Shown one piece after another: positions 51,098-59,033 of a stretch of 64,000 nucleotides of DNA; the first letter of the stretch is position 1; each line of letters starts with the position of its first letter. Both the position numbers and the translations under genes were made by a program. Where the stretch lies: contig NZ_CP045503.2 in the NCBI RefSeq assembly GCF_007004545.3, forward strand, positions 4,868,102 through 4,932,101. The letters are read 5' to 3'. Source of the stretch: Shewanella eurypsychrophilus (GTDB taxonomy: Bacteria; Pseudomonadota; Gammaproteobacteria; Enterobacterales; Shewanellaceae). The notes under the pieces were generated by a model. That model did no database searches, was not told the DNA's origin, and saw nothing but the letters and a program-made list of their open reading frames with translations.

Positions 51098-52825
51098 GTG
51101 ACAAAAACTGCAGACACCACCGCGCCGAACTCAACAGAAAAGAAACTGAGCTGGTTTGACGATACTTTACTGCTTGGCATCATGGCTGTACTTGCTGGAT
51201 GTGGATTAATTTATGAATATCTGCTGTCTCATTATGCCGGTCGTATTTTAGGAGCATTAGAAGCCGCCATATACACCATGATTGGTCTAATGATCGTCTC
51301 TATGGGTATCGGTGCCTTCGCCGCCAGAAAGATACGCTGTGCATTTACCGGCTTTGCAGTGCTAGAACTCAGTGTTGCCCTATGTGGCTCTCTAGCGATA
51401 TTAATCACAGCTGCGGTTATCGGATTTGGTCAACAGCTGCCCCTCATCATTGCTAGCACCTTAGGTCTACCGCCTGATCAACTGCCTGAGGGCGGCTTTA
51501 TCGGCTTGTTACAGCATCTGAGCGAATATCTACCCTACTTCTGGGGCGTATTACTCGGCTTGATGATCGGCATGGAGATCCCGCTCATTGCTCGTGTAAG
51601 GCAATCTCTGTGTGATGAGCACCTAATGCACAATGCTGGCACCATTTACGGAGCCGATTATGTCGGTGCAGGTATTGGCGCGGCCATTTGGGTGAGCTTT
51701 ATGCTTGCCATAGATATACAGCTTGCAGCAGCCATGACTGCGAGTTTCAATCTCCTAGCAGGCTTTATCTTCATCTGGCGCTTCTGGGATCGTATTCGTT
51801 TCGTCAAAACCTTACTCATTGGCCATTTTGTCGCATCAGGCATCTTACTGTTACTTGCTTGGCATGGACCCGGCTGGGAGCAAAACTTCAATAACCTACT
51901 CTATAAAGATAACGTTATTTATGCTAAATCGACTCGCTTTCAGCAGCTCACGTTTACCGAGCGCTTGAGAGGCAGTGGTATTGATCCTGTATATTCACTC
52001 TATATTAATGGTCGACTACAGTTCTCTAGCCAAGATGAGCATATCTATCACGCCTTTTTGGTCCATCCAACCATGGAAGCATCAGCTCGCCACGATAAGG
52101 TGTTGATCATTGGCGGTGGCGATGGATTAGGGCTAAAACAAGTATTAAAGTGGCAACCTAAACACGTCACCTTAATGGATCTTGATAAAGATCTACTTGG
52201 CCTTTTCACCTCTCATGATGCGGATATGCCTAAGCGCCTAAGCCAAACGTTACTCAAACTAAACGGTGATGCTCTCAATGACCCTAGGGTCGATGTCGTC
52301 GTCGATGATGCGTTTAATGGGGTTGATAAACTACTGAAAAAAGGGGCTAAATATGATGTCATCATAGTCGATCTCCCCGATCCCAGTCATCCAGATCTTA
52401 ACAAGCTATACTCAGATCTTTTTTATAAGAAACTAAAGGAACTCTTAAGTGCAGATGGGGCTCTAACGGTACAGTCTACCTCACCTTATCATGCGCCGAA
52501 GGCCTTTATTTCAGTGGGTAAAACCTTAGCTTTGGCCGGTTTTGAAGTCAGTCAATATCACCACAATGTCCCAAGTTTCGGTGAATGGGGCTGGAGTATC
52601 GCCACCGCATCGGGCAAAAATGCCAAGGCACGATTGAGTGACATCAAACAGCTATCTATAACAGATGACTGGCTAACACCAGGGTTGATCAAGGGGTCTT
52701 TCGAGTTCCCCGGGAACTTCTATCAAGAGATAGATAGCATTGAAGCCAACCGAATTGGCTCAATGCAGTTATATCAGTATCACCAACAAGCTTGGATCGA
52801 AAATCAGGGGGTCACACTCTTCTGA
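51098..52825 (+). CDS. Membrane-anchored spermidine synthase-like protein
   Basis: A 575-residue protein. The N-terminal half has about seven membrane helices (about 20-265). The C-terminal half is a spermidine synthase-type Rossmann domain with LQFSSQDEHIYHAF (about 305), GGGDGLG near 338, an acidic residue after the next strand (LMDLDKDL), VVDDAF and DVIIVDLPDPSHPD near 430. These correspond to the decarboxylated-SAM/polyamine site of SpeE, so aminopropyl transfer is plausible. It starts at GTG. Such membrane-fused SpeE genes occur beside DUF350/PspA-type genes. Its natural substrate is not known. Confidence 0.83.
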   Translation: MTKTADTTAPNSTEKKLSWFDDTLLLGIMAVLAGCGLIYEYLLSHYAGRILGALEAAIYTMIGLMIVSMGIGAFAARKIRCAFTGFAVLELSVALCGSLAILITAAVIGFGQQLPLIIASTLGLPPDQLPEGGFIGLLQHLSEYLPYFWGVLLGLMIGMEIPLIARVRQSLCDEHLMHNAGTIYGADYVGAGIGAAIWVSFMLAIDIQLAAAMTASFNLLAGFIFIWRFWDRIRFVKTLLIGHFVASGILLLLAWHGPGWEQNFNNLLYKDNVIYAKSTRFQQLTFTERLRGSGIDPVYSLYINGRLQFSSQDEHIYHAFLVHPTMEASARHDKVLIIGGGDGLGLKQVLKWQPKHVTLMDLDKDLLGLFTSHDADMPKRLSQTLLKLNGDALNDPRVDVVVDDAFNGVDKLLKKGAKYDVIIVDLPDPSHPDLNKLYSDLFYKKLKELLSADGALTVQSTSPYHAPKAFISVGKTLALAGFEVSQYHHNVPSFGEWGWSIATASGKNAKARLSDIKQLSITDDWLTPGLIKGSFEFPGNFYQEIDSIEANRIGSMQLYQYHQQAWIENQGVTLF

Positions 52826-52885
52826 GCCAAAAGACTGAGCAATGAACCGAATTCAGGACAAATGAATTTTCTGAAAAAATAGCAC

Positions 52886-52934
52886 TTGACATATTATGTC
52901 CTAGTGCTATCTTTAACCGCAGACATAATATGTC
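52886..52934 (+). promoter_or_regulatory. Promoter with two palindromic operators before the DUF2170 gene
   Basis: TTGACA (52886-52891), 16 bases, TATCTT (52908-52913). The palindrome GACATATTATGTC (52888-52900) covers the -35 box. A second, GACATAATATGTC (52922-52934), lies just downstream of the likely transcription start; centres are 34 bases apart. This arrangement is typical of a repressor binding two sites. The first palindrome is identical to that at 48906-48918. Confidence 0.65.
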
Positions 52935-52947
52935 AAAGAGGACAAAT

Positions 52948-53361
52948 ATGAATATCCACAGTATTGCTAACCACCTCAATGATCTTTGTGACCAAAGTCA
53001 TACAGGCCTTCAATTTGATTGTTATCCTATCGATGGCGATGTTGAAGTTTTACAGGTCAATGTCCTTGGACGTGAAGAGATCCCAGTATTTGTATCGGTA
53101 ACTGAGAACCAAGTTTTGTGTATTAGTTATCTTTGGGGTGAGGAAGAAGTTAAGCAAGACAGTCGCATGGAGATGTTCGAAACCATGCTAGAGCTTAACA
53201 TCCCAATGCCACTGTCATCATTTGCAAAAGTTGATGATAAATATGTGGTTTATGGCGCACTTTCAGTGCAATCAGATATGGAAGAGATAGAGCAAGAGTT
53301 ATCCGTTCTATCTGACAACTGTTTGGAAGTTATCGACGAGATGTCTGACTTCCTCAAGTAA
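52948..53361 (+). CDS. DUF2170 (YjfI-like) protein
   Basis: A 137-residue soluble acidic protein resembling YjfI/DUF2170, which in E. coli and relatives precedes a PspA-like gene. The frame starts at ATG 52930, but that codon lies inside the second operator palindrome. ATG 52948 with AGAGGA 6 bases upstream is the likely start. The fold looks alpha/beta like a type III secretion chaperone (VTENQVLCISYLWG; MEMFETMLELNIPMPLSSFAKVDDKYVVYGAL). Function is unknown. It is followed after 83 bases by the PspA gene. Confidence 0.8.
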   Translation: MNIHSIANHLNDLCDQSHTGLQFDCYPIDGDVEVLQVNVLGREEIPVFVSVTENQVLCISYLWGEEEVKQDSRMEMFETMLELNIPMPLSSFAKVDDKYVVYGALSVQSDMEEIEQELSVLSDNCLEVIDEMSDFLK

Positions 53362-53444
53362 TGCAAACGCATTTAATTAACTAAATTTGTAAGTAATGAC
53401 GCAGATAGAAGTCAGTGTTATTACCTAATTAAAGGAGCCACATC

Positions 53445-54131
53445 ATGGGCATACTAAACAAGATTTTAACCGCTTTCCGTGGCGGCGCTACCGAAGTTGG
53501 CCAAGGCATCGTTGATGCTAACTCTACACGTATTTTCGAACAAGAGATCCGTGATGCAGAGAAGCACCTAACCAAGGCTAAGCGTGAACTGACTGACGTA
53601 ATGGCTAAAGAGATGCAAGCTAGCCGTGAAGTTGATCGCCTAAAGCGCTCTATTGCTGAGCACGAAGGTTTCGCGACCCAAGCACTTGAACAGGAAAATG
53701 AAGCTCTTGCCTTAGAAGTTGCTGAGAAGATTTCTCAACTTGACCAAGAGCTTGCTGAGCAGTTATCAGCTAATGATAACTTCAGTGCACATGCTGCACG
53801 TCTGAAAGAGCTAGTACGTAAAACGGAACGCCAACTAACAGACTACCAACGTCAACTTACTATGGTAAAGACCACTGAAAGCGTACAGAAAGCAACGGCG
53901 AGTATCACAGACTCTTTCGCTGGAAGTAATTCAAAACTACTTAATGCTAAAGACTCTTTAGAGCGCATAAAAGCACGTCAGCAGCAATTTGATGATCGCC
54001 TCGTCGCATCAGAGCAGCTAGCCGATGAAAATAGCGATAAGTCCTTGCATGCTAAACTTGCTGAAGCAGGCATTGGCGAGCAAAAGTCTAACGCTAATGC
54101 AGTACTTGATCGCCTTAAAGCGCGTAAGTAA
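53445..54131 (+). CDS. PspA/IM30 family protein (YjfJ-like)
   Basis: A 228-residue coiled-coil protein of the PspA/IM30 (ESCRT-III-like) superfamily. The N-terminal MGILNKILTAFRGG can form an amphipathic membrane-binding helix. Long heptad-rich helices follow (about 30-150: KHLTKAKRELTDVMAKEMQASREVDRLKRSI), then a short C-terminal helical part. PspA proteins bind stressed inner membranes and maintain the proton gradient. AAAGGAG lies 8 bases before the ATG. There is no pspF or pspBC nearby, so it is the yjf-type, not the classical psp operon. Confidence 0.92.
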   Translation: MGILNKILTAFRGGATEVGQGIVDANSTRIFEQEIRDAEKHLTKAKRELTDVMAKEMQASREVDRLKRSIAEHEGFATQALEQENEALALEVAEKISQLDQELAEQLSANDNFSAHAARLKELVRKTERQLTDYQRQLTMVKTTESVQKATASITDSFAGSNSKLLNAKDSLERIKARQQQFDDRLVASEQLADENSDKSLHAKLAEAGIGEQKSNANAVLDRLKARK

Positions 54132-54189
54132 CCACCATTAGCTTTTACATGAAGTTAGCCACTAACCTTTCATGCATTGACTAAGAATA

Positions 54190-54224
54190 AAGCGCTTTTC
54201 TTATGACTAAGAAAGGCGTTTTTT
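54190..54224 (+). terminator. Terminator after the PspA gene
   Basis: AAGCGCTTTTCTTA-TGAC-TAAGAAAGGCGTTTTTT: a 12-bp stem with a G-T pair and a T run. The ORF start at 54203 lies inside this hairpin, so that ATG is not used. Confidence 0.7.
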
Positions 54225-54256
54225 CGTCAAAGCAAATCAACAACTCAGGAGTGATG

Positions 54257-54910
54257 ATGAGTTTCTTAAAAGGTCTTTTTGGGAAAAAAGAAGTCCCCAC
54301 ACGTCAACTTGACCATCCCTCGAAGCTCCTCAAGGGAGATATGATATCTCTTGATGATAGCTTTGCCTTGCCCCCGCAGTTGCGCGGTCAACAACTTAGG
54401 GTTGAGTCTATCAGCACTTACGAATACCAACGTAAACAGCAAACAGAATGGGCACTAAAGGGACACGGTAGCGATACCTTATTTCTCTCTTTAGATGAAG
54501 ATGATGAAACCTATCTCGCATTTTCAATCAAGATCAATCGCTCTATTGTGGAACAGATTTTCGATCTCGAACAATTCGGCGCTATTTTTGAAGAAAACGA
54601 GCAAGCCCTATTATCCACACAATCTTTACCAAAAGAGTTAGTCACTGAGTTTTCTCAATGGTTAGGTGAGACTTATCATCAGGTCAACTTCGCACAATTT
54701 GGTTATTTTCACCGTGAGGACTATCGAGACAAAAAGCCACCTCAGGATGCTGAAGGACCAACGGGTGATGAGTTCGAATCTTACCACTGCCTTGACGAAG
54801 ATGAAAAATATGCCCTTGATGTTGAAGTCTATGCAGATGGAGATACCGATGTCATGTTAACCTTATACCGACCTCTTTCCGATATACGAGATTATTGGCC
54901 GGGGAAATAA
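54257..54910 (+). CDS. DUF2491 (YjfK-like) protein
   Basis: A 217-residue soluble acidic protein. The N-terminus MSFLKGLFGKKEVP, the central LPPQLRGQQLRVESIS and the C-terminal RPLSDIRDYWP match my memory of DUF2491/YjfK, another conserved member of yjf-type clusters. The function is unknown. The frame opens at 54203, but that start lies in the upstream terminator. ATG 54257 with AGGAG 5 bases upstream is chosen (the ATG at 54254 is too close to it). It follows the PspA gene as in E. coli yjfJK. Confidence 0.8.
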   Translation: MSFLKGLFGKKEVPTRQLDHPSKLLKGDMISLDDSFALPPQLRGQQLRVESISTYEYQRKQQTEWALKGHGSDTLFLSLDEDDETYLAFSIKINRSIVEQIFDLEQFGAIFEENEQALLSTQSLPKELVTEFSQWLGETYHQVNFAQFGYFHREDYRDKKPPQDAEGPTGDEFESYHCLDEDEKYALDVEVYADGDTDVMLTLYRPLSDIRDYWPGK

Positions 54911-55000
54911 GCTTTAGAGTTCCTAGAACCTCATTTTCAATCACCAAGGTACTAGGAACTCAGTTTCAAAAATATGATTCAATTTTTAAGGTAATACCGA

Positions 55001-55330
55001 ATGACTAAGAAAAAGACCTCGCTTCCAGAGCAGTGGTTACAGAACCAGAAAGCTGCAAAAGCGACTCAGGTGGCTTTTGACTTAGATGAGAAATTTCAGT
55101 ATTCCATCCGCAAAGCCGCACTAGACTCTGGTTTCAGTCCTTCAGATCAAATACGCACAATCCTAGGGCTTACAGTAACAAAGCGCCCTAAACGTCCACG
55201 TTTGACCGTTTCCCTCAGCCCAGAAGATTATGTACTGTTAGCTGAGAAATATGAACTGTCTCCTGAGTCACAGTTAGAAATAAAAAAACATGTTCTCGAC
55301 GAACTCATCCACTTTAGTGATAAAAACTAG
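55001..55330 (+). CDS. Small ribbon-helix-helix-like protein
   Basis: A 109-residue protein. The region VAFDLDEKFQYSIRKAALDSGFSPSDQIRTILGL (about 24-57) has the beta-strand, helix, turn (G-F-S-P-S-D), helix layout of CopG/MetJ-type ribbon-helix-helix proteins. A second, weaker unit (RLTVSLSPEDYVLLAEKYELSPESQ, about 65-90) follows. If so, it is a tandem RHH protein and a candidate regulator for the cluster. The fold is inferred by eye. AAGG lies about 9 bases before the ATG. It is conserved in context with DUF2491 and the channel gene. Confidence 0.6.
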   Translation: MTKKKTSLPEQWLQNQKAAKATQVAFDLDEKFQYSIRKAALDSGFSPSDQIRTILGLTVTKRPKRPRLTVSLSPEDYVLLAEKYELSPESQLEIKKHVLDELIHFSDKN

Positions 55331-55398
55331 TACACTCAGTGAGATACAAATAGAAAAGTCTATCATTTAAGTAGGCTGATGAATGGATACAATCTTCT

Positions 55399-56208
55399 AT
55401 GGTTAACATAAGCCGCTGGTTTCCAGAGACAGAAACCCACCCGACCCCCTTTCAGCTAGCCATGATGGTACTGTCTTTTTTATCGGTCATCGTAGTACTC
55501 GTACTAACTTTCGCCAAGACCGAACCTGAAACTCGTCGCTTACTCTTGATGATCGACTTTAGTATCTGCATGATTTTTCTGAGTTACTTCTTTGTTAACC
55601 TTTTTAAATCCGACAACAAACTTCTTTACCTACAACACAACTGGATAGACTTAGTCGCCAGTATTCCCGCCATAGAACCACTAAGACTAGCGCGTTTATT
55701 TCAGATCCTAAGAGTAATCCGACTTATTCGAATGACCCACTCGTTAATCGCTCCTTTAGTAAAACAACGAAGGCAAGCAACGTTAGCCAGCTTACTCGTG
55801 GCTATGGTCACTATCTTAACCATCTCTTCGGTATTAATGCTGATTGTAGAAAGTGGCGCACCCGATGCCAATATTCACACCGCTGAGAATGCAATTTGGT
55901 GGGCATTAGTGACTATTTCAACCGTTGGTTATGGTGACTTCTACCCCGTAACGACTGTAGGACATGTTATTGGCGCCATTGTCATCATCTGTGGAGTCAG
56001 TTTTTTTGGTGTGATCTCCGGTTATATGGCATCAATATTTATTGCTCCCGATGAAACCGAGAAGCTTGAAACTCAAAGTGAAGAGATAAAGTGTGAGCTC
56101 AAAATGGCTTTAGATAGAATGGAAAAAAATCAGGATCAACTCATGCAAGAGATCACTCTGCTGCATAAGGAGATTAAAGATATTAAGGAAGATAAGGATA
56201 GACCCTAG
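55399..56208 (+). CDS. Voltage-gated-type potassium channel
   Basis: A 269-residue channel subunit. Helices S1-S4 lie at about 15-120, with an S4-like helix carrying regularly spaced Arg residues (RLARLFQILRVIRLIRM, about 96-115). S5 and the pore loop follow, with selectivity filter TVGYGD near residue 174, then S6 (VIGAIVIICGVSFFGVISG) and a C-terminal coiled coil (about 215-265). This is the architecture of a small Kv-type K+ channel acting as a tetramer. The TAG stop lies immediately next to the CTAG-rich repeat element, so the element may have altered the original C-terminus. Confidence 0.93.
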   Translation: MVNISRWFPETETHPTPFQLAMMVLSFLSVIVVLVLTFAKTEPETRRLLLMIDFSICMIFLSYFFVNLFKSDNKLLYLQHNWIDLVASIPAIEPLRLARLFQILRVIRLIRMTHSLIAPLVKQRRQATLASLLVAMVTILTISSVLMLIVESGAPDANIHTAENAIWWALVTISTVGYGDFYPVTTVGHVIGAIVIICGVSFFGVISGYMASIFIAPDETEKLETQSEEIKCELKMALDRMEKNQDQLMQEITLLHKEIKDIKEDKDRP

Positions 56209-56210
56209 GC

Positions 56211-56520
56211 GCTAGAAACTAGGAGCTAGGTTGAAAAGCTGAGATGACGGCCTTTGGCCTATCGCTACGCGGATGGCTGCGCCTATTCGACGGGCTAGGC
56301 CCTGTTTGAAAAGGTGAAGCAGCAGATCTTGTGGCAGGATGGGGCTTAGCCCGAGGCTTACGATTATTCCGTTCCCGGCTAAAGCCGGTCCTACACTACA
56401 GCGAAGCGTAATCTGACCGCCATATATGGGGGAATGTCGGTTATGTAGGGAACAATAACCGACGCAGCCCCACCAGCGAAGCGTCATCTTGATTCTAGGT
56501 TCTAGGTCCTAGTTTCTAGC
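56211..56520. repeat. MITE-like repeat element with REP hairpins
   Basis: A 310-bp non-coding element. Ends GCTAGAAACTAGGAGCTAG (56211-56229) and CTAGGTCCTAGTTTCTAGC (56502-56520) are inverted repeats with 1 mismatch in 19. Inside are the hairpins CCGGCT-AA-AGCCGG (56375-56388), which looks like a REP core followed by GTCCTAC, and TCGGTTAT-10 bases-ATAACCGA (56437-56462), plus two copies of CAGCGAAGCGT. It fills the space between two convergent genes (channel and CYTH/CHAD) and carries no credible ORF. It probably moves by a transposase encoded elsewhere; its copy number cannot be judged from this window. Confidence 0.8.
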
Positions 56521-56539
56521 AACTAGGACCTAAAAGATT

Positions 56540-58042
56540 TTACCGCCAATACGGTTGATTTTTAAGTGCTGTCCGTCTCGACTGTTCCATGGCGAATATT
56601 AGGCTTGCCTCTTTATTTTGCAGCCAATCAGATATATCTACACCTAATGCCAAACTGATCTCCCTCAACTTTCTATAAGCTGCCAAAGTTCTTATCCCTA
56701 GTACAAGATCTTGCCAAGGTGCTCTGAATACATCCCGGCTTTCTTTAGCATAGAGCTCACCATAAGCCACACCGACGAAAATACTGTCATCCAATGCACG
56801 AGCTAAGGACTGGTACTCTTTACTCGTCAAATCGGATTCTGATGGCATTAAGCCAACAATTTTCTGCCAAGAGGCTTCCTGCATCCTATCGGCGAAAACC
56901 ATAAGTTCAGTCTGAATATTCACAGAGACTTCACCATCTCTCACACCAAATAAGATTTCAACTAAACCAAGCTGAAGACTACCGTAACAAGTATCTGCTA
57001 ACATTTTATTGAATAAACACGGAATAGCTAAGCTTGCTAGTGCCTTTCGAGTCTGGGACTCAAGCTGCTTCTTACAAGATAATTTAGCGATAAGTTGACT
57101 GTTCTGACTTAGAATTTCAGTCAGGCTCAATCCTATTTCAACAAAATCTAAGTGAGCCTCAATGCAATCAAATCTAGCAATATGTTGATCATTTAACAGG
57201 TTAAATTGCTCAAGTGTACATCTTAGTAATCGCACGCAAGCTCTAAGGCGGTAACAGAGAAAAGGCAATTGCTCAATATCATGAAGACAAGACTCTAAAA
57301 TCATAGCTTCAAGTTGTTGCCAGCGCTCTATACCCGAGCTCAATAATGATATTAACGTCAGCTTAAGATCTTGTTCAGTTTCTAGCTCTATAAACTTCAA
57401 TACATCTAAACTAAGTGGGCTTGACTGCGCCGCTAATCGATAGCCTCTTTGGGCTTTGCTCGCCTTGCCCAGACGAACTGCCACAGATTCAGCAACTTTA
57501 CTACCCAGCTCAATCAGTGCTGCAGTCTTGCCAGCCATTAACTCGAATTCTAACTCACAAATTGGCTCAGATTTGGTTTCGCCATCTCTTGTCACACTCA
57601 CCTGACCAATATCTAGAGCAACTTCGATTAGGCTCTCATCTACATAAATATGCCAGGTTCGTCTATCAAAATCAGTATCAAATAAACAGGTGAGCTGAGA
57701 CTGCACTGCTGAAATATTAGCCGGTTGAGGCCAGATTTCTTTAGGAAATAAATGTAAATTAGGTACATCTTGTTCTATGTCAACATTGTATTCAGGACGT
57801 GAATGTATGCCACCAATCACACTTCCTGCGGTCTTTATCGTCTGCTCACGGTGGCCGTCATAGCCACGAACCCTTAGCCCCATGTCCCATTTTCTCAATT
57901 GCAGATCTGGGGTTTCAAAGTAGCCATTCGTTAACTTCCTACAGGCTTTCTGCTCACTGTTAGGCAAGCTATCGAGTAAGTTAACCAAGGTTTGTTGTTG
58001 TTCTAATTGAAAAAATAATTTAAGTTCTATCTCGGCATTCAT
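56540..58042 (-). CDS. CYTH/CHAD domain inorganic triphosphatase
   Basis: A 500-residue protein. It has an N-terminal CYTH domain (about 1-200) with the catalytic E-x-E-x-K motif (EIELK, Glu3, Glu5, Lys7) and paired Arg/Glu strands (RVRGYDGHREQTIKTAG, CELEFELM), followed by a helical CHAD domain (about 215-490) rich in His/Arg helices. It is related to E. coli YgiF, a tripolyphosphatase encoded next to glnE; here glnE is separated by the yjf-type cluster. The CHAD domain binds polyphosphate. It lies divergent to the Pit phosphate genes, a plausible functional link. Confidence 0.9.
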   Translation of the reverse strand: MNAEIELKLFFQLEQQQTLVNLLDSLPNSEQKACRKLTNGYFETPDLQLRKWDMGLRVRGYDGHREQTIKTAGSVIGGIHSRPEYNVDIEQDVPNLHLFPKEIWPQPANISAVQSQLTCLFDTDFDRRTWHIYVDESLIEVALDIGQVSVTRDGETKSEPICELEFELMAGKTAALIELGSKVAESVAVRLGKASKAQRGYRLAAQSSPLSLDVLKFIELETEQDLKLTLISLLSSGIERWQQLEAMILESCLHDIEQLPFLCYRLRACVRLLRCTLEQFNLLNDQHIARFDCIEAHLDFVEIGLSLTEILSQNSQLIAKLSCKKQLESQTRKALASLAIPCLFNKMLADTCYGSLQLGLVEILFGVRDGEVSVNIQTELMVFADRMQEASWQKIVGLMPSESDLTSKEYQSLARALDDSIFVGVAYGELYAKESRDVFRAPWQDLVLGIRTLAAYRKLREISLALGVDISDWLQNKEASLIFAMEQSRRTALKNQPYWR

Positions 58043-58328
58043 TCGCCAATTGCTCGCTCTGTATTTTTTGTTATTGAGTGTTTTTCGATTACACTGTTTG
58101 AGCTGTCATCAAAAATTCATTAATATTTAATCATAATTTCACCTATTAGATGAAATGTAATATTACTGTCACAAACAAACCGTAGGATTGCGGTTTGCAG
58201 TTAAGATATAACTCGTTAGAATAAAAACTGTCTTTTTAAATGTAAATCACAGTTTCAATACGCGGTCGCTTGGGTTAACATGCGCCCGCTTTTTCCAACA
58301 GTGGAATAACCTAAATAGGTACACGGCA

Positions 58329-59009
58329 ATGCCAGTAAACTCTATTTTGGGCGTGTTTGCAAAATCGCCAATTAAGCCTCTACAAGAGCATATAGATAAA
58401 GTGCACCAATGTGCATCGATACTTGTCCCATTTTTCGACGCAACAGCCGCCGGAGATTGGACTAGTGCAGTTGAACTACGTAAGCAGATCAGTGGCACGG
58501 AGCGAGAAGCTGACTCACTAAAACGTGAGATCCGTTTAACGCTACCGGGTGGTCTGTTTATGCCTGTCGAGCGTACTGATCTACTGGAGCTTTTAACCCA
58601 GCAAGATAAGATCGCTAATAAGGCAAAAGATATTTCTGGTCGTATCATCGGCCGTCAACTTGTTATCCCTCAAGAGATCCAAGCGCCCTTCAATGCTTAT
58701 TTGATCCGCTGCCTCGATGCAGTAGCACTAGCCAAACAAGCAATCAACGAACTCGATGACCTATTAGAAACTGGTTTCCGTGGTCGTGAAGTCGATTTGG
58801 TCGCTAAGATGATCGCAGAACTCGATAAAATCGAGGAAGATACGGATGATCTTCAAATCAAGATCCGTCGTCAGTTGTTCGCTATCGAAAACGATATGAA
58901 CCCTATCGATGTGATGTTCCTCTATAAAATTATTGAGTGGGTTGGCGACTTGGCAGATCTTGCCGAACGTGTCGGTTCTCGCTTAGAGCTTATGCTAGCT
59001 CGCGTCTAA
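58329..59009 (+). CDS. DUF47 family Pit accessory protein
   Basis: A 226-residue helical cytoplasmic protein of the DUF47/PhoU-like family (TIGR00153 type), here recognised by EREADSLKREIRLTLPGGLFMPVERTDLLELLTQQDKIANKAKDI split over residues about 55-100. These are small metal-binding helical bundles that regulate Pit-type phosphate transporters. The gene is 24 bases upstream of pit, forming the standard DUF47-pit pair. Confidence 0.92.
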   Translation: MPVNSILGVFAKSPIKPLQEHIDKVHQCASILVPFFDATAAGDWTSAVELRKQISGTEREADSLKREIRLTLPGGLFMPVERTDLLELLTQQDKIANKAKDISGRIIGRQLVIPQEIQAPFNAYLIRCLDAVALAKQAINELDDLLETGFRGREVDLVAKMIAELDKIEEDTDDLQIKIRRQLFAIENDMNPIDVMFLYKIIEWVGDLADLAERVGSRLELMLARV

Positions 59010-59033
59010 CAACAAAGTTATCAAGGTAACAAC

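Noticed and set aside
56212..56487. 91-codon minus-strand ORF in the repeat element
   Set aside because: It lies wholly inside the inverted-repeat element and its translation is low-complexity and hairpin-derived.
58103..58120. Possible Pho box (CTGTCAT-CAAA-AATTCAT) upstream of the DUF47-pit pair
   Set aside because: Only the first half matches the consensus; the second matches 4 of 7 positions, so it cannot be supported by eye.
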